A DNA stretch of 6,656 nucleotides from Deltaproteobacteria bacterium (lineage in GTDB: Bacteria; Desulfobacterota; GWC2-55-46; DRQE01): contig DAOVXI010000101.1 of NCBI GenBank assembly GCA_030636245.1, positions 1 to 6,656 on the forward strand. The letters are read 5' to 3'. Shown here piece by piece: positions 1 to 5,623 of this stretch. Within the stretch, counting starts at the first letter, position 1, and each line of letters opens with the position of its first letter. The position numbers and the translations under genes are program-made. The notes under the pieces were generated by a model that saw nothing but the letters and a program-made list of their open reading frames with translations, did not search any database and had not been told where the DNA came from.

Positions 1-407
1 TATCTTAATGCAAGACTTTTGGGGGTAAGCTCACCAAAGACAAGTATCGCATAGGATAGTATTATAACGACTGATGATACAGCAAGAAATTCTGACGCAT
101 TACGTACCGCTTCCATTGGGGCTTGCTCAAGCAGTGGCTTAATTAGTTCTACGGCCAGGACACCACCTATGACAGAGGCAAGGGTGCCGACAATGGTCAC
201 ACCGACCTGAACAGTCGCAAGGAACTTTTCAGGGTTCTCTTTCATGCTCTTTACTATTCGGGCACGTTCATTCCCTTCACCCGAAAGCTTGTCGATGATG
301 TTTCTTTTTGATGATATGATGGCAATCTCTGCTGTTGAGAAAAAACCGTTCAGGATGATCAAAACCATAATTGCTATGATTTCGATCACAATACTGTTTA
401 CTTCCAC
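1..407 (-). CDS. CorC/TlyC (CNNM-type) membrane protein, N-terminal DUF21 part; truncated by the window edge
   Basis: The 135 visible codons read as the N-terminal DUF21 transmembrane domain of the hemolysin-related CorC/TlyC/CNNM family. Hydrophobic segments lie near residues 5-24, 65-90 and 105-127. Family-typical stretches are GFFSTAEIAI (21-30), the glycine-rich QVGVTIVG segment after NPEKFLA (58-74), and FGELTPKSLAL (124-134). In full-length relatives this domain is followed by paired CBS domains and a small CorC_HlyC domain; those would lie beyond base 1, so presence of the C-terminal half is inferred. Members are linked to magnesium or cobalt efflux/homeostasis; the hemolysin label is historical. 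The start is GTG at 405-407: the codon just upstream is an in-frame TAA, and an AGGAGGA site (411-417) sits three bases before it. The gene lies downstream of eno on the same strand but has its own promoter, with the eno terminator between. The family is clear; the transported ion is not. Confidence 0.88.
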   Translation of the reverse strand, partial: MEVNSIVIEIIAIMVLIILNGFFSTAEIAIISSKRNIIDKLSGEGNERARIVKSMKENPEKFLATVQVGVTIVGTLASVIGGVLAVELIKPLLEQAPMEAVRNASEFLAVSSVVIILSYAILVFGELTPKSLALR

Positions 408-439
408 TTATCCTCCTATTGTGGCTCTAATTTGAGTAA

Positions 440-473
440 AGTATATCATAATTGCTAATTGAATTCACTTCAA
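440..473 (-). promoter_or_regulatory. Predicted sigma70-type promoter of the CorC/TlyC gene
   Basis: On the minus strand TTGAAG (468-473) and TATGAT (445-450) are separated by exactly 17 bases, which places a transcript start near 438 and gives a leader of about 30 bases ending in the AGGAGGA site. A second -10-like TATACT lies at 440-445. The -35 box overlaps the T-rich tail of the eno terminator. This is a prediction from consensus only. Confidence 0.5.
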
Positions 474-508
474 AATAAAAGCCCCCGAAAATAATGATAT
501 CGGGGGCT
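472..508 (-). terminator. Rho-independent terminator of eno
   Basis: The arms GCCCCCG (481-487) and CGGGGGC (501-507) pair perfectly. A/T pairs extend the stem at both ends, and a loop of about 11 bases lies between. Reading leftwards (the eno direction) the hairpin is followed by a T-rich tract complementary to 472-480. It begins about 20 bases after the eno stop codon. The other side is also A/T-rich, so some activity in the reverse direction is possible, but no plus-strand gene lies to its left within the window. Confidence 0.9.
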
Positions 509-527
509 TATTTTATAAAATATATGC

Positions 528-1802
528 TTACTTGGTTTTTATGACGTCAAGGCCCGGGAACTTCGCCACCTCGCCGAGCTCCTCCTCGATCCTCAGGAGC
601 TGATTGTACTTGGCAATCCTATCTGTTCTTGAGGCGGAGCCTGTTTTGATCTGGCCTGAGTTGGTCGCGACCGCTATGTCGGCGATGGTCGAGTCTTCTG
701 TCTCGCCGCTACGGTGCGATATGACGCTCGTGTAGCCGGCTCTGTGTGCTGTTTCAACAGCGTCAAGTGTCTCGGTCAATGTGCCTATCTGGTTGACCTT
801 GATGAGTATCGAGTTGGCAACACCTTCCTTGATACCTTTATTAAGGCGTTTAACGTTTGTAACAAAAAGGTCGTCACCCACGAGCTGACATTCGTTGCCG
901 ACCATGTCTGTCAGCAGCTTCCATCCTTTCCAGTCCTGCTCATCAAGACCGTCTTCGATGGAAACGACAGGGTAGTCACGGACAAGCCCGGCAAGGTAGC
1001 TTGCCATCTTCTCGCTTGTTAGTTTTTTTCCTTCAATGTGATAGGACTTGGCCTTATAGAACTCGCTGGAGGCAGCGTCAAGTGCGATAAAGCAATCCCG
1101 CCCGCTTCTGTAGCCGGCAGCTTTTATGGCCTTTGTTATTATCTCTATGGCTTCCTTATTGCTCTTAAGGTTTGGAGCAAAGCCACCCTCGTCTCCAACA
1201 GCTGTGTTAAGACCTTTTTTCTTAAGGATCGATTTCAGGCTATGGAATATCTCAACACCCATGCGCAGGCTCTCTCTGAAGCTCTCTGCTCCTGCCGGCA
1301 CTATCATGAACTCCTGGATGTCCAGGTTGTTGTCAGCGTGCGCGCCGCCGTTTATTATGTTCATCATCGGTACAGGCAATGTTACGGCGCTTGTGCCGCC
1401 TATGTATGAGTAGAGAGGGAGCATGCTTGCCTCAGCCGCAGCCTTGGCTGTGGCCAAAGAAACGCCGAGTATGGCATTAGCTCCGAGCTTGCTTTTGTTC
1501 TCAGTGCCGTCAAGCGCTATCATGAGCTTGTCTATATAAACCTGGTCAGTTGAGTCGAGCCCGATGATCTCCGGAGCTATCTTTTCCTCAATATTCTTAA
1601 CAGCCTTCAGCACGCCTTTACCAAGGTATCTATTTTTTGTTTTATCCCTCAGCTCCACGGCTTCGAACTTACCGGTTGAAGCTCCGCTTGGAACAGCGGC
1701 CCGTCCGACAAAGCCTCCTTCGGTTATAACATCCACCTCAACCGTTGGGTTGCCTCTTGAGTCGAGTATCTCTCTTGCAAGCACATCTAAAATTGTAGTC
1801 AT
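528..1802 (-). CDS. eno: Enolase (phosphopyruvate hydratase)
   Basis: This is a full-length bacterial enolase of 424 residues, the usual family size. It interconverts 2-phosphoglycerate and phosphoenolpyruvate in glycolysis/gluconeogenesis, in the cytosol, normally with two magnesium ions. Visible landmarks are the mobile serine loop SGAST (39-43), the substrate histidine in GGAHADN (H155), QE 163-164, the acid residue in GDEGGFAP (E205), metal ligands D242, E283 and D310, the catalytic lysine in ILIKVNQIGTLTET (K335), SHRSGETED (362-370) and the substrate-binding lysine in SGQIKTGSASRTDR (K386). No key residue is missing. The ATG at 1800-1802 follows GGGAGGA (1806-1812) with three bases between, a strong ribosome site. 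The gene has its own consensus-like promoter, a hairpin in its leader and a terminator directly after the stop, so it is probably transcribed alone. It is divergent from the Na/Pi-type transporter gene. Confidence 0.99.
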   Translation of the reverse strand: MTTILDVLAREILDSRGNPTVEVDVITEGGFVGRAAVPSGASTGKFEAVELRDKTKNRYLGKGVLKAVKNIEEKIAPEIIGLDSTDQVYIDKLMIALDGTENKSKLGANAILGVSLATAKAAAEASMLPLYSYIGGTSAVTLPVPMMNIINGGAHADNNLDIQEFMIVPAGAESFRESLRMGVEIFHSLKSILKKKGLNTAVGDEGGFAPNLKSNKEAIEIITKAIKAAGYRSGRDCFIALDAASSEFYKAKSYHIEGKKLTSEKMASYLAGLVRDYPVVSIEDGLDEQDWKGWKLLTDMVGNECQLVGDDLFVTNVKRLNKGIKEGVANSILIKVNQIGTLTETLDAVETAHRAGYTSVISHRSGETEDSTIADIAVATNSGQIKTGSASRTDRIAKYNQLLRIEEELGEVAKFPGLDVIKTK

Positions 1803-1831
1803 AGTTCCTCCCGTAAGCTCTTTTATGGTAT

Positions 1832-1848
1832 CCGCCCGGAGAGGGCGG
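1832..1848 (-). promoter_or_regulatory. GC-rich hairpin in the eno 5' leader
   Basis: CCGCCC (1832-1837) and GGGCGG (1843-1848) form a perfect 6-bp GC stem with a 5-base loop, within the predicted untranslated leader of eno and about 20 bases before its SD site. No T-run follows in the eno direction, so it does not look like a standard terminator. It may stabilise the transcript or affect translation; neither role can be shown from sequence. It matches no riboswitch class that I recognise. Confidence 0.45.
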
Positions 1849-1864
1849 TTAAAATGTCGATTCT

Positions 1865-1892
1865 ATTATACTTTTAGTATCCAAAATTGCAA
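1865..1892 (-). promoter_or_regulatory. Predicted sigma70-type eno promoter
   Basis: On the minus strand TTGCAA (1887-1892) and a perfect TATAAT (1865-1870) are separated by 16 bases. The transcript would start near 1857-1859, giving a leader of roughly 55 bases that includes the GC hairpin and the SD site. The -35 box falls inside the left arm of the 1888-1916 inverted repeat. Confidence 0.65.
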
Positions 1893-1916
1893 GTAAAACA
1901 AATGTAAGTACTTGCA
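1888..1916. repeat. Inverted repeat / operator-like palindrome in the divergent spacer
   Basis: The arms TGCAAGTA (1888-1895) and TACTTGCA (1909-1916) are perfect reverse complements 13 bases apart. The right arm also lies in a second, nearly perfect 16-base palindrome, ATGTAAGTACTTGCAT (1902-1917), with one mismatched pair. The left arm covers the eno -35 box. The placement fits a binding site for a dimeric regulator of eno, of the divergent gene, or of both; no regulator can be named. Confidence 0.4.
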
Positions 1917-1974
1917 TAGTGGCGCGTTAAGAAGTATTATTTTAGTGTAGGGTGTGTGAAATTCCCTTACATAT

Positions 1975-1980
1975 TATAAT
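1975..1980 (+). promoter_or_regulatory. Possible -10 element very close to the transporter start codon
   Basis: TATAAT (1975-1980) lies three bases before the ATG. The overlapping TATTAT (1972-1977) would place a transcript start right at the ATG, giving a leaderless mRNA. No good -35 box is seen 16-18 bases upstream. The motif could be chance in AT-rich DNA, or the true promoter could lie further upstream in 1893-1970. Confidence 0.3.
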
Positions 1981-1983
1981 GAT

Positions 1984-3603
1984 ATGACATCACTAACTTT
2001 ATTCAGTTTTTTTGGAGGCATTCTGCTCCTTTTGTACGGCATGAGGCTCTTAGGCGAGGGACTTCAGAAGGCCGTGGGGCAGAGTCTTCGCGGATTTCTC
2101 CTCTCTGCCACGAGCAACAGGTTCAAGGGCGTACTGGTCGGCGCCTCAATTACCGCTCTCCTTCAGAGCTCAAGCGCCACTACCGTGATGCTTGTCGGCT
2201 TCGTAGGCTCAGGCCTGATAGGCCTTAGCCAAACCATGGGAATAATCCTTGGCGCGGACATAGGCACGACCCTGACCGTTCAGATAATAGCCTTTGAGAT
2301 ATATGACTACGCCATACTCATTCTCGGTGTGGGCATACTTGTAAGGATGAGCGCCAAACGCGGCAATTCGCAGAACGTAGGGCTTGCCCTTATAGGCTTC
2401 GGTTTTGTTTTCCTTTCTCTTAAGATACTGATAGAAACCTTTGAACCGCTCACCGCAAGCCCGGTCGTGACACACATTATGACCACCATGGGCGAGGACG
2501 TCCTGGCGGGAATAATAATCACCGCTATACTGACCTCTATATTTCAGTCAAGTGCCGCAACCTTGGGGCTTGCCATAACAGCGGCCTACTCGGGGCTGCT
2601 GACAACAGACTCGCTTATGCCTATAGTCCTTGGCGCGAACATCGGTACATGCTCGACCGCCATTTTTTCAAGCATAGGCGCGCCGGTTGATTCAAAGCGT
2701 GTAGCGCTTGCCCATATACTCTTTAAGGTCATCGGTGTATTAATTGTGCTTCCTTTCCTCGGGCTCTTTACCGAGCTTGTAAGTCAGGTAAGCAGCGACA
2801 CCGTGCGTCAAGTCGCCTATGCCCATACCTTCTTTAATATCGCCATAGCCGTGCTCTTTCTGCCTTTTACAGGGCCCTTTACAAGGCTTGTATCTTTTCT
2901 TGTTCCTTCGGTTGAGGAAAAGAAGAAATTCGGCCCAAAGTACCTCGACCCCATGGTGCTTTCAACCCCTGCGCTTGCGCTCGGACAGGCTGGAAGAGAA
3001 GCGCTAAGGATCGCAGACATTGTTAAGGAGATGCTCCGCCTTTCGCTTGTTGCCATAAGGGAGAATGACAGGGAGCTTTTAAAAAAGGTTGAAAACATGG
3101 ACGATGATGTGGACCTTCTTGATAGGGAGATAATGCTCTACCTAACTAAACTCTCGAAGGAGCGCCTGACCGATGAGCAGGCTCACAGGGAGTTTGAGAT
3201 CCTAGCCTTCTCAAATAATCTTGAGAACATAGGGGACGTGATAGATAAGAACCTTATGGAACTTGCGGGAAAGAAGGTAGGGGGAAGCTATGCTTTTTCA
3301 TCTCAGGGCATGCAGGAGATAGAGAAGCTGCACTCGATCATAATGGAAAACTTCGAGACAGGGGTTGCTGCCTTCTCTGAGAGTGACGAGGACCTTGCAC
3401 GCAGACTGTTAACTCATAAGGGCAGTATCGCTGAGCTTGAGCGTGAGCTTCGTGGCGCTCATATAGAGAGGCTGCATAAGGGCCTTAGGGAAAGTATTGA
3501 TACAAGCGCCATTCATCTAGATATCCTCACAAACCTGAAGAGGATAAACTCTTATATCTGTAATATTGCCTACTATGTGATAGATAAACCCAGAGGTGAA
3601 TAG
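1984..3603 (+). CDS. Na/Pi-cotransporter family protein with C-terminal PhoU-like domain
   Basis: The 539-residue protein has two parts. Residues about 5-305 are a polytopic membrane domain with the duplicated signature of the Na+/phosphate (NptA/SLC34-like) family: QSSSATT (61-67) followed by GADIGTT (90-96), and again QSSAAT (188-193) followed by GANIGTC (217-223). Residues about 335-535 are a helical, charged cytosolic domain of PhoU type, with ENIGDVIDKNL (414-424) and a C-terminal segment ending RINSYICNIAYYVID (520-534). Family knowledge suggests sodium-coupled phosphate or related anion uptake, with PhoU possibly sensing or regulating; some relatives have other roles. The ATG at 1984 is the first possible start after an in-frame TGA (1957-1959), and it keeps the first membrane helix complete. 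There is no SD site before it, and a TATAAT lies only three bases upstream, which is unusual. Transcription is divergent from eno and no clear terminator follows. Confidence 0.93.
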   Translation: MTSLTLFSFFGGILLLLYGMRLLGEGLQKAVGQSLRGFLLSATSNRFKGVLVGASITALLQSSSATTVMLVGFVGSGLIGLSQTMGIILGADIGTTLTVQIIAFEIYDYAILILGVGILVRMSAKRGNSQNVGLALIGFGFVFLSLKILIETFEPLTASPVVTHIMTTMGEDVLAGIIITAILTSIFQSSAATLGLAITAAYSGLLTTDSLMPIVLGANIGTCSTAIFSSIGAPVDSKRVALAHILFKVIGVLIVLPFLGLFTELVSQVSSDTVRQVAYAHTFFNIAIAVLFLPFTGPFTRLVSFLVPSVEEKKKFGPKYLDPMVLSTPALALGQAGREALRIADIVKEMLRLSLVAIRENDRELLKKVENMDDDVDLLDREIMLYLTKLSKERLTDEQAHREFEILAFSNNLENIGDVIDKNLMELAGKKVGGSYAFSSQGMQEIEKLHSIIMENFETGVAAFSESDEDLARRLLTHKGSIAELERELRGAHIERLHKGLRESIDTSAIHLDILTNLKRINSYICNIAYYVIDKPRGE

Positions 3604-3695
3604 GCTCTGATCATATGGAGTATGGTCTCGAATATCTTTGTTTATTGCTGTAATTTGGCTCTCGAATGATATTTACGTAAAATCCTTTGAAATTG

Positions 3696-3717
3696 TCTGA
3701 TAATTGCATAAAATATA
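3696..3717. repeat. Imperfect direct repeat, copy 1
   Basis: This 22-base copy matches copy 2 at 3808-3829 at 19 positions. The shared blocks are GATAATT and ATAAAATATA. The repeat distance is 112 bases. Low sequence complexity means chance similarity is possible. Confidence 0.4.
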
Positions 3718-3807
3718 GTATTTGTTGCTTGAAATCACTATTTATCTGCCTGAAAATACTAAAAAGATCGATTTTCGGCTTTTCTGCAATGAACTCAATA
3801 TATTAGA

Positions 3808-3829
3808 TCAGATAATTTGATAAAATATA
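3808..3829. repeat. Imperfect direct repeat, copy 2
   Basis: This is the second copy of the 3696-3717 repeat, with three mismatches. It lies about 80 bases before the phosphoesterase start, where a regulator site or promoter could be expected. Confidence 0.4.
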
Positions 3830-3847
3830 TTCAATAAATCTTGTAAC

Positions 3848-3871
3848 ATATTAATAGTATTAGATTAATAT
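3848..3871. repeat. AT-only inverted repeat upstream of the phosphoesterase
   Basis: ATATTAAT (3848-3855) and ATTAATAT (3864-3871) are perfect reverse complements around the 8-base centre AGTATTAG. As an RNA hairpin it would be weak, so an operator or a chance AT palindrome is likelier. It ends about 40 bases before the start codon. Confidence 0.35.
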
Positions 3872-3910
3872 TGGTGTATCAAGTAGACTTAGGGGTGTTG
3901 ATAATTAGCA

Positions 3911-4801
3911 ATGACAGATATTCAGAAAAAACTGAGCAGAAGAAGATTTCTTAAGAACGGGGTAAGGTTTGGTGTGCTGGCGCTTGGCACTAAAGGCTTC
4001 TATAATACCACCTCTTATAACGTTAAAAAAGAGAAGGTCCAAATCACCATAGAGGGTCTGCCTAAAGGCTTCAAGGGACTAAAGATAGCATTCTTGAGCG
4101 ACTTTCATTCATCACCCATAGTGAGTGAAAAACTGCTTAGCGAGGCAGCCAGATTGGCATCAACTGAGAAACCGGACATGGTCCTCCTTGGAGGAGATTA
4201 CATCTCCGGTGAGACAAAGTTCCTCTCAGGCTCGATCGGCGGCTTTAAAGAAAAGTACCTCAAAAGGCTCATTCACTCACTCTCCATCCTGAAAGCTCCA
4301 ATGGGTATTTATGCTGTAATGGGTAATCACGATCACTGGAGCGGAAAGAAAGCCATGAAAATAATGACAGAGGCCATGGAAAAAGAACTCGGGGTGAGCT
4401 TCTTACGTAATAAACATGTAACGCTGAAAAAGGGCAGCGATGAGTTGGAGCTTATAGGTATTGACGATTACTGGTCGGGCGGAAGCGTTGCTCCTCTCAT
4501 TAAGAAACTTAAGAAGGACAATCCGCGTATACTTCTCAGCCATAACCCTGATGTGAATGAAGAGGTTGAGGTTTTAAAGGAGCGTGTTGAGCTGATCATA
4601 TCAGGGCACACACATGGAGGTCAGGTAAGGGTGCCATTCCTGGGCGCGCCGTATCTGCCATCAAAGTTCGGCAGCAAGTACTCAATGGGGCTTGTTCGTG
4701 ACGGTAAGCGTCAGACTTATGTTTCTCGTGGAATAGGCAACCTCTTGATCCCGGTAAGGCTTGGCTCGCCGCCCGAGGTCAGCATCATTACCTTACTTTG
4801 A
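3911..4801 (+). CDS. Tat-targeted calcineurin-like metallophosphoesterase (YaeI/YkuE-like)
   Basis: The 296-residue protein begins with a twin-arginine signal, SRRRFLK at 9-15, followed by a short hydrophobic stretch, so export or membrane attachment by the Tat pathway is likely. The rest is a calcineurin-like phosphoesterase domain with the full two-metal motif set in order: DFH (D64, H66), GGD (D96), GNHDH (N139, H140), SHNPD (H211) and GHTHGGQ (H233, H235). The closing region GIGN...PVRLGSPPEV (274-290) is typical of the YaeI-like group, whose characterised members act on lipid A precursors or phospho-substrates at the envelope; the substrate here is not determined. An in-frame TAA at 3902-3904 excludes a longer form. 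No good SD site precedes the ATG; AGGGG (3891-3895) is 15 bases away. The 3' end overlaps the opposing hydrolase gene by 9 bases, with no terminator between. Confidence 0.93.
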   Translation: MTDIQKKLSRRRFLKNGVRFGVLALGTKGFYNTTSYNVKKEKVQITIEGLPKGFKGLKIAFLSDFHSSPIVSEKLLSEAARLASTEKPDMVLLGGDYISGETKFLSGSIGGFKEKYLKRLIHSLSILKAPMGIYAVMGNHDHWSGKKAMKIMTEAMEKELGVSFLRNKHVTLKKGSDELELIGIDDYWSGGSVAPLIKKLKKDNPRILLSHNPDVNEEVEVLKERVELIISGHTHGGQVRVPFLGAPYLPSKFGSKYSMGLVRDGKRQTYVSRGIGNLLIPVRLGSPPEVSIITLL

Positions 4802-5623
4802 GCTCGTTAATCTCAAGAAGTCTTCGCTCGCTTTCCAGAGCTCATCTCTGTCCAGAATGCTGTTGTGATCCGCACTTGTTACTACAATGACATCGTGATC
4901 TCCTCCCCAGCTATCCAGTAGTTTTAGTGTGTGTGACGGCGGGACTGTTGTGTCGTCGTCTGCTATAAAAGCAAGAAGCGGTATCTTTATCTCCGGGGCA
5001 CGCTCAACGGACTCGAATTTATGTTTCAGGAGCAGCCCTATCGGCGCGAAAGGGATGCGGCGCTGAGCAACAGCGGTAATGCTGTCAAAGGGCGAGACCA
5101 GGATGATGCGGCTAACTTGTCTTTGGCTCGCGAGGAAGACGGCAACACCGGTGCCGAGGCTACGGCCCATAACGGCTATCTCGTTACTATTTATTTCGCC
5201 ACGTGTGGTCAAGTAGTCATATATAAGTAGTGAGTCATCGAATAGATGTTTCTCGCTTGGTTTGCCATCGCTCTCTCCGTAGCCTCGATAATTAAAGAGT
5301 ATAAGCGCTCTGTCCTTGAAGCTTTCTTTCTTCTCAAGCATCCATGAGACCTCTTCCGCGTTGCCGCCGAAGTATATTATGGCAGGTATTGGAGTGTCAT
5401 GTACCTTATCCTTAAGAAGCCAGCCGTTGATCTTCACTCCGTCATATGTGTTAAGGGTTATTCGCTCAATATCAGGGAACTGCTTTTCTATGTAATCCAG
5501 ATTTGTCTTTGTTATGGGTTGAGGGTGGAAAATAAAACGCTCCTGAAAAAGATAAAGTGAAGCGTAGATGGCTATGGCCACAAGCAGTATTTTGAATACT
5601 ATTGTTTGATTTTTTTTAGTCAT
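4793..5623 (-). CDS. Membrane-anchored alpha/beta hydrolase (BEM46/YfhR/ABHD13-like)
   Basis: The 276-residue protein has one N-terminal hydrophobic segment (about 9-26) with lysines before it, which predicts a membrane anchor or uncleaved signal. FIFHP (30-34) follows, a segment common in this family. The hydrolase fold shows YFGGNAE (84-90) for the oxyanion hole, FNYRGYGESDGKPS (110-123), the nucleophile elbow GRSLG (S155), a likely acid in DDDTTVP (D224), and the histidine in ADHNSI (H253). The catalytic triad is therefore complete, and a serine esterase, lipase or thioesterase-type activity is expected with unknown substrate. The ATG lies within the end of the upstream dehydrogenase gene, sharing 8 bases with it, so the two are probably translated from one mRNA with coupling. 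Only a weak AAAGG (5636-5640) precedes the start. A run of eight A's begins two codons after the ATG. The 3' end runs 9 bases into the convergent phosphoesterase. Confidence 0.92.
   Translation of the reverse strand: MTKKNQTIVFKILLVAIAIYASLYLFQERFIFHPQPITKTNLDYIEKQFPDIERITLNTYDGVKINGWLLKDKVHDTPIPAIIYFGGNAEEVSWMLEKKESFKDRALILFNYRGYGESDGKPSEKHLFDDSLLIYDYLTTRGEINSNEIAVMGRSLGTGVAVFLASQRQVSRIILVSPFDSITAVAQRRIPFAPIGLLLKHKFESVERAPEIKIPLLAFIADDDTTVPPSHTLKLLDSWGGDHDVIVVTSADHNSILDRDELWKASEDFLRLTSSK

Larger units (their letters stand above)
3604..3910. other. AT-rich spacer of 307 bases with repeats and no accepted gene
   Basis: This spacer lies between the transporter and the phosphoesterase, on the same strand, and is clearly more AT-rich than the flanking genes. 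It contains an imperfect direct repeat (3696-3717 and 3808-3829), an AT-only inverted repeat (3848-3871) and a perfect 10-base palindrome TTTACGTAAA (3672-3681). Frames here are short (at most about 32 codons) and lack ribosome sites. I see no GC hairpin with a T-run that would end the transporter transcript, and no promoter with both boxes near consensus for the phosphoesterase. The latter presumably starts within the second half, perhaps using TTGTAA at 3841-3846. Confidence 0.6.

Noticed and set aside
244..435. Plus-strand open frame opposite the CorC/TlyC gene
   Set aside because: The minus-strand frame has a clear family match and ribosome site; this frame has neither.
714..1896. Several plus-strand open frames opposite eno
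   Set aside because: They are antisense to a fully conserved enolase, have no ribosome sites and resemble no family.
2014..2041. Internal GGAGG (2014-2018) followed by ATG at 2041 as an alternative transporter start
   Set aside because: The gap of 22 bases is too long, the later start would remove the first membrane helix, and GGAGG is explained by the Gly-Gly codons.
2209..3098. Minus-strand open frames inside the transporter gene
   Set aside because: They are shadows of a gene with strong family motifs; no start signals.
3615..3653. Plus-strand 12-codon frame just after the transporter
   Set aside because: Too short, with no ribosome site and no sign of leader-peptide features such as a following attenuator hairpin.
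3632..3673. Possible hairpin from AATATC and GATATT as a transporter terminator
   Set aside because: The stem is only six A/T-rich pairs with a long loop and no T-run, so it would not terminate transcription by itself.
3611..3709. Minus-strand frame of 32 codons in the AT-rich spacer
   Set aside because: No ribosome site, no recognisable sequence, and chance frames of this length are common.
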